64,000 nucleotides of DNA from Xylanibacter oryzae DSM 17970 (GCF_000585355.1 NZ_KK073873.1:2771703-2835702); one strand, 5' to 3'. Counted from the first letter of the stretch, positions 45,114 through 55,378 are shown. Notes: generated by a model not told the origin, from the sequence alone. Program-made: numbers and translations.

Positions 45114-45752
45114 TTACTTCTTTCTGATGAGTGTAAGTCCATCGCGTAGAGGCAGTATAACTCTTTCTACACGATTATCGCGGGCTACGTAGTCATTGAA
45201 ATCTTCAATCCCTTTAGTCTGTCCATCGCTACTTTTTGGTACTTCCAATACATGACCGTCCCATAATGTGTTGTCGGCAAGCAAGAAACCACCTTTCCTT
45301 ATTATCCTTAGGGCCATCTCATATGTTGCAAGGTATGTACGCTTGTCGCCGTCTATGAAAGCCATATCAAATGTTATGCCTAGTTTCGGCGCTTCGGTTA
45401 TTGCATCACCTATAATAAAATTTATCTTATCAGCTACTGGTGAACCCTCAATCCATGGACGGGTAAAATCTTCCTGTTCATCGTTAATCTCGAAAGTATA
45501 AACTTTGCCTTCATCTTCCAGGCCTTCTGCCATGCATATAGCACTGTATCCGCTGAAAGTGCCCACCTCTAGAATATTCTTAGGGCGTATCATTTCAACA
45601 AGCATTTTTAGCAGGCGCCCCTGAAGATGACCGCTTGCCATCCTGCCACGCAAAAGATGAATATTGGTTGCGCGATATAATCTATACAGATAGTCCCCTT
45701 CCGGGTCTATGTGCTTAAGAATGTACTTGTCTAGCTGTTCTGATTCGGTCAT
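45114..45752 (-). CDS. Class I SAM-dependent O-methyltransferase
   Basis: A 212-residue methyltransferase of the catechol/caffeoyl-CoA O-methyltransferase type. The SAM motif is ILEVGTFSGYSAICMAEGL, the metal-binding Asp region MAFIDGDKRTYLATYE, and LADNTLWDGHV completes the acidic metal site. Family members methylate small hydroxylated compounds or tRNA hydroxyuridine; the substrate here is open. The start overlaps the aroQ stop (TAATG), so it is translationally coupled. Confidence 0.85.
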   Translation of the reverse strand: MTESEQLDKYILKHIDPEGDYLYRLYRATNIHLLRGRMASGHLQGRLLKMLVEMIRPKNILEVGTFSGYSAICMAEGLEDEGKVYTFEINDEQEDFTRPWIEGSPVADKINFIIGDAITEAPKLGITFDMAFIDGDKRTYLATYEMALRIIRKGGFLLADNTLWDGHVLEVPKSSDGQTKGIEDFNDYVARDNRVERVILPLRDGLTLIRKK

Positions 45753-46177
45753 TATCCAATGTTAGATATTATACCTTCAATAGCCAGACGATACGAATCA
45801 AGTCCGAAACCACATATCACACCAAGGCAGGCAGATGAAATCATCGACTTATGGCGGAACTCTTCACGGCTGTGTACATTAGAGATATGCACCTCTACCA
45901 CAGGACATTTCAGACTTCGGATACAGTCTTGCAGAGCTATGCTGGTATGCGTATATGCTCCTGCATTCAATACAATGCCGTCGTAACTGAAACCAACCTC
46001 CTGCATCTTATTGATCAGCTCACCCTCTATGTTGCTCTGATAATATTCTATAGTAATATCCTGATACTTCTTGCGGAGCTCAGGCAGATATGTCTCAAAA
46101 GAGTTACTACCATATATTCCAGGTTCGCGTACACCAAGTAAATTTAAATTCGGTCCGTTAACGATAAGTATTTTCAT
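45752..46177 (-). CDS. aroQ: Type II 3-dehydroquinate dehydratase
   Basis: A 141-residue shikimate-pathway enzyme that dehydrates 3-dehydroquinate. ILIVNGPNLNLLGVREPGIYG carries the active-site Tyr loop (Tyr near 22), LNAGAYTHTSIAL is the second signature, and VEVHISNVHSREEFRHKS ends with the catalytic His region. The ATG at 46177 is chosen because the conserved strand follows at once; an in-frame start 60 nt upstream would run into xerD. It is divergent from xerD with 46 bp between starts. Confidence 0.95.
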   Translation of the reverse strand: MKILIVNGPNLNLLGVREPGIYGSNSFETYLPELRKKYQDITIEYYQSNIEGELINKMQEVGFSYDGIVLNAGAYTHTSIALQDCIRSLKCPVVEVHISNVHSREEFRHKSMISSACLGVICGFGLDSYRLAIEGIISNIG

Positions 46178-46194
46178 ATTCCAGAATAATTTAT

Positions 46195-46202
46195 TATATT
46201 TG
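46195..46202 (+). promoter_or_regulatory. -7 box for xerD
   Basis: TATATTTG lies 21 nt before the ATG. TTTC at 46172-46175, 19 bp upstream, is a weak -33 match and overlaps the aroQ start codon, so the two genes may compete. Confidence 0.45.
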
Positions 46203-46223
46203 TTGGCAAAATTAATAAAATAA

Positions 46224-47147
46224 ATGGAAAGTGACAAGAAAAGCGTAACTAATGTGGTAAGAGACTACCGACGGTATCTGAAATTACAACGTAATTATTC
46301 GCCTAATACCCTTGACGCATATCTGTGTGACTTGCAGAAATTATCAGATTATCTGCATGGAGAAGGTCTTGATCCACTTGATGTAAAGTTGGAAGACCTC
46401 AGACATTTTGCCGCCGGACTGCATGATATCGGTATCCATCCGCGATCTCAGTGCAGGATACTCAGTGGAGTACGCTCATTTTATAAATTTCTGGTATTAG
46501 ATGGATATTTAAAAGACGATCCGACAGAGTTGTTGGAGTCTCCACAAATAGGAGAACATCTTCCGGAAGTACTATCTACCGAAGAGGTGGACAGAATGGA
46601 AGCATGTATAGACCTTTCTGATCCGTTAGGGCATCGTAATAAAGCTATTATAGAAGTCCTTTTTAGTTGTGGACTTCGTGTAAGCGAACTTACCAACTTT
46701 AAACTTTCCAACCTTTATGCTGAAGAAAAATTCGTACGTATAACAGGTAAGGGCCGTAAGGAACGCCTTGTGCCAATATCGCAGAGAGCACTAGACGAAC
46801 TTGACTATTGGTTTCTTGACCGTAATCTTATGGATATCAAACCGGGAGAACAAGATTATGTATTCCTGAATAGACGCGGCTCTCATCTTACACGTACCAT
46901 GATATTGATAATGATAAAAAAACAAGCTGCTATGGCAGGCATTAAGAAGACAATAAGTCCGCATACCCTAAGGCATTCTTTTGCGACAGTGCTTCTTGAA
47001 GGTGGAGCTGACCTTCGTGCCATACAAGCTATGCTTGGACATGAAAGCATAGGAACAACAGAAATATATACACATATAGATACCACAAAGTTAAGAGAAG
47101 AGATCTTAAATCATCATCCTCGTAATATAAAATCATCTATTAGGTAG
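46224..47147 (+). CDS. xerD: Site-specific tyrosine recombinase XerD
   Basis: A 307-residue recombinase that resolves chromosome dimers at dif with XerC. The N-terminal SAM-like domain spans about 10-95. Catalytic residues are visible in order: Arg in CGLRVSELT, Lys in GKGRKERLVP, His-x-x-Arg in HTLRHSFAT, His in LGHESIGTT and the nucleophile Tyr in EIYTHID. Length and lack of extra domains fit the chromosomal Xer rather than a mobile integrase, and neither att-like repeats nor cargo genes are nearby. Confidence 0.92.
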   Translation: MESDKKSVTNVVRDYRRYLKLQRNYSPNTLDAYLCDLQKLSDYLHGEGLDPLDVKLEDLRHFAAGLHDIGIHPRSQCRILSGVRSFYKFLVLDGYLKDDPTELLESPQIGEHLPEVLSTEEVDRMEACIDLSDPLGHRNKAIIEVLFSCGLRVSELTNFKLSNLYAEEKFVRITGKGRKERLVPISQRALDELDYWFLDRNLMDIKPGEQDYVFLNRRGSHLTRTMILIMIKKQAAMAGIKKTISPHTLRHSFATVLLEGGADLRAIQAMLGHESIGTTEIYTHIDTTKLREEILNHHPRNIKSSIR

Positions 47148-47209
47148 CTTATTGTTATTAATATTCACTTTTTTATCAAAAAATGAAACGTTAATTACCT
47201 TAAAAGTAT

Positions 47210-47217
47210 TATCTTTG
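47210..47217 (+). promoter_or_regulatory. -7 box for the M16 peptidase gene
   Basis: TATCTTTG lies 30 nt before the ATG at 47248. No good TTTG at the -33 position. Confidence 0.5.
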
Positions 47218-47247
47218 CGAAAATATTTTCAAAATACACACAAATAA

Positions 47248-50064
47248 ATGAAACTTAAAAATTTACTCCTTCTCATTCTAGTGCTTACCGCAGAAACGGT
47301 AATGGCACAGATGACCCTACCTAATGTGCCAGCAGATTCGGCTGTCCGCGTAGGAAAACTATCTAATGGGCTTACCTATTATATTCGTTATAATAACTGG
47401 CCGGAACACCGAGCAGACTTCTACATAGCGCAGAAGGTGGGTTCGTTGCAGGAAAATGAAAGTCAGCGTGGACTTGCCCATTTCCTGGAACATATGTGTT
47501 TTAATGGTACTAAACATTTCAAGGGTAATGATCTTATAAGATATTGTGAGAGCATTGGTGTACAGTTTGGTGGTGACCTCAATGCATATACATCAATAGA
47601 TCAGACTGTCTATAACATATCTAATGTTCCTACAACGAGACAAACAGCTGTTGATTCATGTTTGCTTATATTAAGCGACTGGGCCGACGGACTGACTCTT
47701 GATCCAAAAGAAATAGACAAGGAGAGAGGTGTAATACATGAGGAATGGCGTATGCGCACAAGTCCTGAAACACGTATGCTTGAGCGTGATCTTCCTAAAC
47801 TATATCCTAATAGTAAATATGGATTGCGAATGCCTATCGGACTTATGAGCGTTGTTGACAATTTTAAACCGAAAGTCCTTCGTGATTATTATGAGAAATG
47901 GTATCGTCCAGACAACCAAGGCATAATAGTAGTAGGTGATGTGGATGTTAATCACGTAGAAGCAGAAATAAAAAAACTTTTTGGAGGTATAAAGTTGCAG
48001 GCTAATGCTGCTAAGGTAGTGGATGAAGCTGTTCCTGACAATAACTCTCCAATATTTGTAATAGATAAAGATAAAGAGCAACAGCAGAATAACATACAGT
48101 TGATGTTTAAGCATGACGCTGTACCAGATTCTGTAAAAGGTAATTTGGCTTATCTGCTTACCAACTATGTAAAGCAGACAGCTATCACTATGCTTAACGA
48201 ACGTTTTAATGACTATGCCAATAAACCGGAAAGTCCTTTCGTAGGGGCTCAGGCCTCAGATGATAACTATCTGTTATCTAAGACAAAAGATGCATTCACT
48301 ATTTATGCCCAACCTAAAGATGGTAAGATTGAAGCCTCTCTTAAATCAATGTTGGCAGAGGCTGACAGAGCTGCTGAATTCGGTTTTACTCCTTCAGAAT
48401 ATGATCGTGCAAAGGCTAATACACTTAGTGGACTTGACAAGATGTATAGCAACCGTGATAAGCGCTACAACTCAGAGTTTTATAATTCGTACAAAGCTAA
48501 CTTCTTGAGTAAAGAACCTATGCCGTCTATTAATTATTACTATACTACATTGAAGAGTGTTGTACCAATGATTCCTCTGGAAGCAGTAAATGCAGCAATG
48601 AAAGAAATGGTATCAAAATCAGATACCAATATGATAGTGTTAAGTTTTAACAACGAGAAAGAGGGCAAAATATACCCTACTGAAGAAGGTCTTAAGAAAG
48701 CAATCGCAGAGGCAAGAGCTGAAAAACTTACAGCTTATGTTGATAATGTCAAAAACGAACCACTTATAACAGAAATGCCTAAGAAAGGTTCTATCGTTAA
48801 GGAATCAGTAAACAAAAAATTTGATTATAAAGAACTTACATTGTCTAATGGAATAAAAGTTGTACTTAAGAAAACTGACTTTAAGAAAGATCAGGTATCA
48901 CTTTCAGCAGAAGGCTTTGGCGGTTCATCTCTTTATGAAAAAAATGATTTCAACAACCTGGGAGTGTTTGACGATGTGATAGAAGCAAGTGGACTGGGAA
49001 ATTTCTCTCATAATGAATTGACCAAAGCTTTAGCCGGAAAGATAGCCGGTGCAACTATGAACATATCAACGCAACACCAGTATATCAATGGCAACTCGAC
49101 GCCTAAAGATATGGAAACTATGTTCCAACTGGTTTATCTATACTTTACACATATCAATAAAGATCAGGAGTCATTCAATAATCTTATGAATGGATATGAG
49201 ATATCCCTCAAAAATAGAGCATTGGATCCTGATAAGGCTTTCGGAGACTCTCTTACGGATACAAGATATATGCATAATCCACGTTTCAAAGCAATGAAAT
49301 TGGATGATCTTAAGAACATAAACTATGATCGTATATTGGACATCGCTAAACAACTTACGACTAATGCAGGTGCATATACATTCTCTATAATTGGTAACTT
49401 CGATGAAGATTCGATTCGTCCTTTGTTAGAAGAGTATATAGCTTCTTTACCAGTTCAGAAGAATATTGTTAAGGGACATAAAGTTAACTATACCGCAGAC
49501 GGAGTTGTGGTAAATAAATTCTATCGCAAGATGGAGATGCCTAAGGCACAGGCAGTTATGATATGGAAGAATGATAAAATGCCATACACACTAGAGAATA
49601 GTGTTAAAGCAGATATTGCAGGCCAGATATTGAACATGGTATATCTCAAGAAAATAAGAGAAGATGCCAGTGCTGCTTATTCAGTTGGTGCCGGTGGCAA
49701 TGTAAGTCACTCAGATGATGGTTATACAGAATCACTTATCTATGCAAGTTGCCCAATGAAACCGGAAAAGAGTGATTTAGCCCTTTCTATTCTGCGTTCT
49801 GAAGTCACTACATTATCAAGTAAATGTGATCCGGCTATGCTTTCTAAAGTGAAAGAGTTTATGCTGAAAAACGCAGATGATGCGGTAAAGACTAACAACT
49901 ATTGGCTTGGTGTAATAGACAATTTCAGAAAATACGGATTAGATTTCCATACAGAATACAAAAATGTGATAAAGGCCCAAACCCCAGAAAGCATAAGTAT
50001 TTTTGTGAAAAATTTCTTGAAAGAAAATAATAGAATGGAAGTAATAATGTTACCACAAAAGTAA
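47248..50064 (+). CDS. M16 (pitrilysin) family zinc metallopeptidase
   Basis: A 938-residue secreted or periplasmic protease. The signal peptide is cut near VMA-Q (residue 20). The inverted zinc motif HxxEH is HFLEH (78-82) within RGLAHFLEHMCFNGTKHF, and the third ligand lies in GVIHEEWRMR near residue 158. The second half repeats the M16 fold without the zinc motif, as usual for one-chain members. Such enzymes degrade peptides in the envelope. It is monocistronic with its own -7 box and a strong terminator. Confidence 0.92.
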   Translation: MKLKNLLLLILVLTAETVMAQMTLPNVPADSAVRVGKLSNGLTYYIRYNNWPEHRADFYIAQKVGSLQENESQRGLAHFLEHMCFNGTKHFKGNDLIRYCESIGVQFGGDLNAYTSIDQTVYNISNVPTTRQTAVDSCLLILSDWADGLTLDPKEIDKERGVIHEEWRMRTSPETRMLERDLPKLYPNSKYGLRMPIGLMSVVDNFKPKVLRDYYEKWYRPDNQGIIVVGDVDVNHVEAEIKKLFGGIKLQANAAKVVDEAVPDNNSPIFVIDKDKEQQQNNIQLMFKHDAVPDSVKGNLAYLLTNYVKQTAITMLNERFNDYANKPESPFVGAQASDDNYLLSKTKDAFTIYAQPKDGKIEASLKSMLAEADRAAEFGFTPSEYDRAKANTLSGLDKMYSNRDKRYNSEFYNSYKANFLSKEPMPSINYYYTTLKSVVPMIPLEAVNAAMKEMVSKSDTNMIVLSFNNEKEGKIYPTEEGLKKAIAEARAEKLTAYVDNVKNEPLITEMPKKGSIVKESVNKKFDYKELTLSNGIKVVLKKTDFKKDQVSLSAEGFGGSSLYEKNDFNNLGVFDDVIEASGLGNFSHNELTKALAGKIAGATMNISTQHQYINGNSTPKDMETMFQLVYLYFTHINKDQESFNNLMNGYEISLKNRALDPDKAFGDSLTDTRYMHNPRFKAMKLDDLKNINYDRILDIAKQLTTNAGAYTFSIIGNFDEDSIRPLLEEYIASLPVQKNIVKGHKVNYTADGVVVNKFYRKMEMPKAQAVMIWKNDKMPYTLENSVKADIAGQILNMVYLKKIREDASAAYSVGAGGNVSHSDDGYTESLIYASCPMKPEKSDLALSILRSEVTTLSSKCDPAMLSKVKEFMLKNADDAVKTNNYWLGVIDNFRKYGLDFHTEYKNVIKAQTPESISIFVKNFLKENNRMEVIMLPQK

Positions 50065-50086
50065 TACTATCTTCTAGATTACATTA

Positions 50087-50128
50087 AGCAGCCTGTTCCA
50101 TCATCTCGTGGAAACAGGCTGCTTTTTA
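50087..50128 (+). terminator. Intrinsic terminator of the M16 gene
   Basis: AGCAGCCTGTT and AACAGGCTGCT form a perfect 11-bp stem with a 15-nt loop, followed by five T residues. Confidence 0.85.
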
Positions 50129-50158
50129 TATGAAATAATATGAAACTTCGTTTTTTAT

Positions 50159-50189
50159 TTTGTAGTATGGGCAACTTGCATTATCTTTG
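50159..50189 (+). promoter_or_regulatory. Promoter for metK
   Basis: TTTG (50159-50162), a 19-bp spacer and TATCTTTG (50182-50189) match the consensus exactly. The box overlaps an upstream in-frame start, so the ATG at 50214 is the real start. I see no SAM riboswitch in the roughly 20-nt leader. Confidence 0.7.
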
Positions 50190-50213
50190 CAGATTAAAAT
50201 AAATATAAAAAAT

Positions 50214-51470
50214 ATGGCATATCTATTTTCATCAGAATCAGTATCTGAAGGGCATCCTGATAAGGTTGCTGATCAGATATCAGACGCAATACTAGATCAG
50301 TTCTTGGCTTATGACGACAAAGCCAGAGTAGCTGTAGAAACACTTGTCACAACAGGACAGGTCGTTATAGCCGGAGAGGTACACAGCGATACTTATATTG
50401 ACTTACAGAATGTAGCACGCAATACGATAAGAAAAATCGGATATAATAAGTCGGAATATCAATTCGACGGTGACTCTTGTGGTATACTTAATGCCATACA
50501 TGAGCAGAGCGACGACATCAACCGTGGCGTAGATAATGGTACAGATATAAATCAAGGTGCCGGAGACCAGGGTATGATGTTTGGATATGCTATCAATGAG
50601 ACAGAAAACTATATGCCAGTGTCTTTAGATTTGGCACATCTTATAATGCATACACTGGCTGATATAAGAAAAGAAGGAAACGTTATGACCTACCTACGTC
50701 CTGATTCAAAATCTCAGGTAACGATAGAATATAATGATAACGGTACTCCTGAGAGAGTAGACACAATTGTTGTATCTACACAGCATGATGAGTTTGATGA
50801 GGATGAGACAATGCTTGCCAAAATACGTGAGGATGTTATTAATATTCTTATACCGAGAGTAAAAGAGCAGATAAACAGTAATAAGGTTCTTGATCTGTTC
50901 GATAACAACATCAAATATTTCGTAAATCCTACCGGTAAATTTGTTATAGGTGGCCCTCATGGAGATACAGGCCTTACAGGACGTAAGATCATTGTAGATA
51001 CTTATGGAGGAAAAGGTGCTCATGGAGGAGGTTCCTTTAGTGGTAAAGATTCAAGCAAAGTAGATCGTTCTGCTGCATATGCATCACGGTATATCGCTAA
51101 GAATATGGTCGCAGCCGGAGTGGCCGACGAAATGCTTGTACAGGTAAGTTATGCAATAGGTGTAGCCTGCCCTGTAAATATATATGTTAATACTTATGGT
51201 CGCAGTCATGTAGCTTTAAGCGATAGCGAGATAGCAAATAAAATATCAAAGTTGTTTGATATGCGTCCTAAGGCAATAGAAAAGAAACTGAAGCTTCGTC
51301 AACCTATATTCAGTGAGACTGCATCTTATGGGCATATGGGCCGCAAACCTGAAGTAGTAAATAAAACATTTACAAGTCGTTATCATGAAACAAAAACAAT
51401 TGAAGTAGAATTGTTTACATGGGAAAAACTTGATAGCGTAGATATGATAAGAAAGGAATTTGGATTGTAA
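50214..51470 (+). CDS. metK: S-adenosylmethionine synthetase
   Basis: A 418-residue cytoplasmic enzyme making SAM from methionine and [24 protein letters not shown] near the N-terminus holds the ATP and Mg sites. [12 protein letters not shown] is the hallmark hexapeptide region, and [14 protein letters not shown] with [23 protein letters not shown] is the P-loop-like phosphate site. The start at 50214 is fixed by the promoter position. The DUF4271 gene follows 2 nt after the stop. Confidence 0.95.
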   Translation: MAYLFSSESVSEGHPDKVADQISDAILDQFLAYDDKARVAVETLVTTGQVVIAGEVHSDTYIDLQNVARNTIRKIGYNKSEYQFDGDSCGILNAIHEQSDDINRGVDNGTDINQGAGDQGMMFGYAINETENYMPVSLDLAHLIMHTLADIRKEGNVMTYLRPDSKSQVTIEYNDNGTPERVDTIVVSTQHDEFDEDETMLAKIREDVINILIPRVKEQINSNKVLDLFDNNIKYFVNPTGKFVIGGPHGDTGLTGRKIIVDTYGGKGAHGGGSFSGKDSSKVDRSAAYASRYIAKNMVAAGVADEMLVQVSYAIGVACPVNIYVNTYGRSHVALSDSEIANKISKLFDMRPKAIEKKLKLRQPIFSETASYGHMGRKPEVVNKTFTSRYHETKTIEVELFTWEKLDSVDMIRKEFGL

Positions 51471-51472
51471 TC

Positions 51473-52498
51473 ATGCTGTTTCAACAGTCAGATTCTTTAA
51501 ATAATGCATCAACTATTTCGGTACCTGAAGAGACAGAACATCATGTATCGAAGCCACAACATCCTTATCAGGTGTTGCGGCAGCTCCCTGCCGATGCTAC
51601 GCCTGCTCAGCAGGATTCAGCTATACAGGCTGTATTTCAACCTAAAGAAGTACATTATAGCAGTAGGCCAGATACATTACACCTTCCTGGACAGGATGCG
51701 GGGAAAGGTCTGAATGATGTAACATTGCCAAAATATTATAAGGAAAGCTTTTTCTCTAGAGATTCATTATTTCATCCCGAACTAAGTGGAGGCCGCTATG
51801 GGGTTGCAGGTGATCCTGTGCCATATAGTATACATGGTGATAATTTTGTTACAGGAATGCTTTTGGGATGTTTTATATTGGCTCTTATTGCATTCTCACA
51901 GTCACGTTCTTTCCTCTTTCGGCAAGCGAAAGAATTTTTTTACACAAAGCGTAGCGGTACTACCGAGGTAAGTGAAACGTCTGCAGAATTGAGATTCCAA
52001 TTTTTCTTGGTGTTACAGACATGTCTTTTACTTGCATTGTTATACTTTTTTTATACTACGATATACATCGCAGATACATTCGTGTTGTCATCACAATATC
52101 AGCTAATAGCAATATATTTTGGAATAATAGCGTCATATTTTTTGGTAAAGACAATACTCTACACATTAGTAAATAATGTATTCTTTGATAATAAAAAAAA
52201 TGTACAATGGCTAAAAGCTCAAATCTTTTTAACATCAGCAGAAGGAGTGGCTTTATTCCCATTTGTTATGTTACATGCTTATTTTGATTTGTCTATTAAA
52301 AATACCCTCATTTACTTCGCTATTGTCGTTATATTCGTTAAATTGTTGTCTTTTTATAAGTGTTATAGTATATTTTTTAGAAAAATTGGCGCTTTTTTGC
52401 AAATAATTTTGTACTTTTGTGCCCTCGAAATAACACCTCTGATAGCCCTATTGGTATCATTGGTTATGACAGGCAATTATTTGAAAATAAATTTTTAG
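51473..52498 (+). CDS. DUF4271 domain-containing membrane protein
   Basis: A 341-residue protein. The first 120 residues are polar and look cytoplasmic, rich in Gln, Pro and His. The rest carries about six membrane helices (from GMLLGCFILALIAFSQS onward), which is the DUF4271 region. This Bacteroidetes family typically precedes the uroporphyrinogen-III synthase-like gene, exactly as here (7-nt gap). Function unknown; a link to heme or tetrapyrrole metabolism or membrane insertion is only positional. Confidence 0.8.
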   Translation: MLFQQSDSLNNASTISVPEETEHHVSKPQHPYQVLRQLPADATPAQQDSAIQAVFQPKEVHYSSRPDTLHLPGQDAGKGLNDVTLPKYYKESFFSRDSLFHPELSGGRYGVAGDPVPYSIHGDNFVTGMLLGCFILALIAFSQSRSFLFRQAKEFFYTKRSGTTEVSETSAELRFQFFLVLQTCLLLALLYFFYTTIYIADTFVLSSQYQLIAIYFGIIASYFLVKTILYTLVNNVFFDNKKNVQWLKAQIFLTSAEGVALFPFVMLHAYFDLSIKNTLIYFAIVVIFVKLLSFYKCYSIFFRKIGAFLQIILYFCALEITPLIALLVSLVMTGNYLKINF

Positions 52499-52505
52499 GA
52501 CACCG

Positions 52506-53252
52506 ATGATTAAGAAGATTTTAGTTTCTCAGCCTAAACCGGCAAGTGAAAAGTCACCGTACTTTGATATTGCATCAAAGTATGGCGTTGAACTAGTTTT
52601 TCGTCCTTTTATAAAGGTTGAAGGCATATCTGCTAAGGAATTCCGTCTGCAGCGTATTAATATCTTAGATTTTAGTGCAATTGTATTCACATCTCGCCAT
52701 GCGGTAGATAACTTCTTCAAACTTGCTAAAGAACTACGCATTACTATTTCGGAAGAAATGAAGTATTTCTGTGTTACAGAGACAGTAGCTTTATATATAC
52801 AGAAATACGTGCAGTATCGTAAACGAAAAGTGTTTTTTGGAACAGTAGGCAAAATCGCGGATCTTGTGCCTACAATGTTAAAACATAAAACAGAGAAATT
52901 CCTTGTACCACTAAGTGATGTTCACGATAATAGTGTAGCAGAACTTTTGGATTCTAAAAAACTTCTTCACGCAGAATGTGTAATGTATCGTACTGTAAGC
53001 AATGACTTCTCTGAAGATGAGATAAAGTCTTTTGATTATGATATGCTGATATTCTTCAGCCCTTCGGGGGTGCAGTCTCTCGTGAAGAATTTCCCTAATT
53101 TTAAACAAGGTAAGATTGCTATTGGCACTTTTGGTCCTACTACGGCTAAGGCTGTCACCGACTCTAACTTGCGTTTGGATTTGCAGGCTCCATCTAAGGA
53201 ATTCACTTCTATGACAGGCGCTTTGGAACACTTTCTTGAAGAACATAAATAA
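52506..53252 (+). CDS. Uroporphyrinogen-III synthase family protein
   Basis: A 248-residue HemD-fold protein. It opens KKILVSQPKPASEKSPYFDIA, then IVFTSRHAVDNFF and later IFFSPSGVQSLVKNFP with AIGTFGPTTAKAV, the three blocks that line the active-site cleft between the two lobes. HemD cyclises hydroxymethylbilane to uroporphyrinogen III. No other heme-pathway gene is in the window, so a specialised role in this phylum cannot be excluded. It is followed by rnpA after 14 nt. Confidence 0.8.
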   Translation: MIKKILVSQPKPASEKSPYFDIASKYGVELVFRPFIKVEGISAKEFRLQRINILDFSAIVFTSRHAVDNFFKLAKELRITISEEMKYFCVTETVALYIQKYVQYRKRKVFFGTVGKIADLVPTMLKHKTEKFLVPLSDVHDNSVAELLDSKKLLHAECVMYRTVSNDFSEDEIKSFDYDMLIFFSPSGVQSLVKNFPNFKQGKIAIGTFGPTTAKAVTDSNLRLDLQAPSKEFTSMTGALEHFLEEHK

Positions 53253-53266
53253 ATATTAAGACCGCC

Positions 53267-53659
53267 TTGGTTGCTCTAACACTTAAAAAAAAAGAACGAA
53301 TAAGCAGAAGATCTTTAATAGAGAAACTTTTCACGGGCGGCTGTAGCCGTTCAATGTCAATTTTCCCTCTTAGAGCAGTCTATACATTTGTGGATAGAGA
53401 TGACGAGGGGGTAGCGGTACAGATATTGGTGAGTGTCTCTAAGCGGCACTTTAAGCGCGCAGTAAAGCGCAATAGGGTAAAAAGGCAGATTAGAGAATCT
53501 TTTAGGCTCAATAAAACTATTTTGTCTGATGCAATGCCTGGACATGAAGGTAAGACACTGGAAATAGCTTTTATATGGCTTGCCGACAAGTTATATAGTT
53601 CTGAAGAGATAGAAAGTAGGATGGTGGCGCTTCTACATAGGATTAATGAGAAATCATGA
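53267..53659 (+). CDS. rnpA: Ribonuclease P protein component, TTG start
   Basis: A 130-residue basic protein that assists RNase P RNA in trimming tRNA 5' leaders. [20 protein letters not shown] is the N-terminal block and [18 protein letters not shown] holds the RNR motif that contacts RNA. An in-frame TAA at 53246 and the lack of an upstream ATG leave TTG at 53267 as the only standard start with a full N-terminus. The stop overlaps yidD as ATGA. Confidence 0.9.
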   Translation: MVALTLKKKERISRRSLIEKLFTGGCSRSMSIFPLRAVYTFVDRDDEGVAVQILVSVSKRHFKRAVKRNRVKRQIRESFRLNKTILSDAMPGHEGKTLEIAFIWLADKLYSSEEIESRMVALLHRINEKS

Positions 53660-53907
53660 ACGTATTGAAGAATATATATCGCCTGATATCACATTTAATA
53701 GTGTTGGTGTTATGTATACCGATATTTTTCTACCAACGCTGTATCAGTCCATTTACACCTTCTTCATGTAGGTTTACACCCACATGTTCTCAGTATGCAG
53801 TAGAAGCCTTGCGCAAACATGGTCCAATAAAAGGATTAGCATTGGCTATATGGAGAATATTAAGATGTAATCCATGGGGTGGAAGCGGATATGATCCTGT
53901 ACCTTGA
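53656..53907 (+). CDS. yidD: Membrane protein insertion efficiency factor YidD
   Basis: An 83-residue protein that helps YidC/Sec insert membrane proteins. An N-terminal amphipathic or hydrophobic helix is followed by the signature [20 protein letters not shown], a cysteine pattern diagnostic of the family, and the C-terminal [12 protein letters not shown]. It follows rnpA with a 4-nt overlap, the usual bacterial order, although rpmH and dnaA are not here. Confidence 0.95.
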   Translation: MNVLKNIYRLISHLIVLVLCIPIFFYQRCISPFTPSSCRFTPTCSQYAVEALRKHGPIKGLALAIWRILRCNPWGGSGYDPVP

Positions 53908-53949
53908 GAATCTTTTAGATATAAATAATAATACAAAATAAATCATTCG

Positions 53950-55248
53950 ATGAATAAGAACTTTGTTGAAGAATTAAAATGGCGTGGAATGCTTAGTCAG
54001 ATTATGCCAGGTACTGAAGAACTTCTTCAAAAAGAGATGGTAACAGCATATCTTGGAACTGACCCAACGGCAGACTCATTACATATCGGTCACCTTTGTG
54101 GCATAATGATGTTGAGCCATTTGCAGCGTTGTGGTCATAAACCTCTTGCATTAGTAGGTGGAGCTACAGGTATGATTGGTGATCCTTCCGGTAAAAGTCT
54201 TGAGCGTAACCTTCTTGATGAGAACACTCTACGTCATAATCAGGAATGCATCAAAAAGCAATTGGCTAAATTTCTTGATTTCGAGAGTGATGCTCCTAAT
54301 AAAGCTGAATTGGTAAACAATTACGACTGGATGAAAGATATGACATTTCTTGATTTCGTTCGTAATATAGGTAAGCATATCACGGTCAACTATATGATGG
54401 CCAAAGAGAGCGTTCAACAGCGTCTTAATGGTGAAGCCCGTGACGGACTTTCTTTCACAGAATTCACATATCAGTTGCTTCAGGGTTATGATTTCCTTCA
54501 TTTGTATCAGGCTAAGGGTTGCAAGTTGCAAATGGGTGGTAATGATCAGTGGGGTAATATGACTACAGGTACGGAACTTATACGCCGTACACTTGGTAGC
54601 GAAACTGAAGCATATGCACTTACTTGTCCTCTTATAACGAAGGCAGACGGAAAAAAATTCGGTAAAACTGAGAGTGGCAATATATGGCTGGATCCAAAAC
54701 GTACAACACCATATAAGTTCTACCAGTTCTGGCTCAATGTGAGCGATGATGATGCCGAACGTTATATAAAGATATTCACAGATCTTGATAAAGACACTAT
54801 TGATACACTAGTAGACGAACATAAGCAAGATCCAGGTTGTCGTGTACTGCAGAAACGTCTTGCTAAGGAAGTAACAGTAATGGTACATTCTGAGGAAGAT
54901 TATAATACTGCAGTTGAGGCTTCAAATATCCTTTTTGGTAAAGGAACAAAAGAAACACTGCAGAAGTTTGATGAAGACACATTGCTAAGTATCTTTGAGG
55001 GAGTGCCGCATTATGACATTAGTAAAGATGCCCTTGGCCAACCCGCAGTAGATATATTCACACAGAATGCACCTGTATTTGCCAGCAAAGGAGAAATGCG
55101 TAAACTGGTACAGGGTGGTGGAGTATCACTCAATAAAGAGAAACTACAATCTTTCGATAGTGTAATTACAGCCGAAGATTTGATAGACGGAAAGTATTTG
55201 TTGGTTCAGCGTGGTAAGAAGAATTACTACCTATTAACAGTAAAATAA
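53950..55248 (+). CDS. tyrS: Tyrosine--tRNA ligase
   Basis: A 432-residue class I synthetase. The HIGH motif is [10 protein letters not shown] (near 43-52) and the KMSKS equivalent is KKFGKTES, which places it in the TyrS group with KFGKT. TyrRS-specific [12 protein letters not shown] and [16 protein letters not shown] bind tyrosine and the tRNA end. A C-terminal S4-like RNA-binding domain covers about 360-432. It lies directly upstream of tRNA-Gln, which has its own promoter. Confidence 0.95.
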   Translation: MNKNFVEELKWRGMLSQIMPGTEELLQKEMVTAYLGTDPTADSLHIGHLCGIMMLSHLQRCGHKPLALVGGATGMIGDPSGKSLERNLLDENTLRHNQECIKKQLAKFLDFESDAPNKAELVNNYDWMKDMTFLDFVRNIGKHITVNYMMAKESVQQRLNGEARDGLSFTEFTYQLLQGYDFLHLYQAKGCKLQMGGNDQWGNMTTGTELIRRTLGSETEAYALTCPLITKADGKKFGKTESGNIWLDPKRTTPYKFYQFWLNVSDDDAERYIKIFTDLDKDTIDTLVDEHKQDPGCRVLQKRLAKEVTVMVHSEEDYNTAVEASNILFGKGTKETLQKFDEDTLLSIFEGVPHYDISKDALGQPAVDIFTQNAPVFASKGEMRKLVQGGGVSLNKEKLQSFDSVITAEDLIDGKYLLVQRGKKNYYLLTVK

Positions 55249-55265
55249 AAAAAACGGTGCAAAAA

Positions 55266-55297
55266 TTTGGTAATAGTTAAAAAAACTACTACCTTTG
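55266..55297 (+). promoter_or_regulatory. Promoter for tRNA-Gln
   Basis: TTTG (55266-55269), a 20-bp spacer and TACCTTTG (55290-55297) are ideal, and the tRNA begins 10 nt after the -7 box. Confidence 0.75.
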
Positions 55298-55307
55298 CAC
55301 CCGTTAT

Positions 55308-55378
55308 TGTCCCATGGTGTAATGGTAGCACTACAGTTTTTGGTTCTGTCAGTGGTGGTTCGAATCCGCCTAGGACAA
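55308..55378 (+). tRNA. tRNA-Gln (anticodon TTG)
   Basis: A 71-nt cloverleaf without encoded CCA. The D arm lies in GTGTAATGGTAGCAC, the anticodon stem ACAGT/TCTGT flanks loop TTTTGGT with anticodon TTG at 34-36, and the T arm is GGTGG TTCGAAT CCGCC. The acceptor stem TGTCCCA/TAGGACA pairs at six of seven positions; C6 faces A67, an unusual mismatch. Confidence 0.9.

Noticed and set aside
46224..47147. xerD as the integrase of a mobile element
   Set aside because: No att-like direct repeats, cargo or mobilisation genes surround it, and its size and motifs fit the chromosomal dimer-resolution enzyme.
50190..50213. SAM riboswitch before metK
   Set aside because: The predicted leader is only about 20 nt, too short for a known SAM aptamer.
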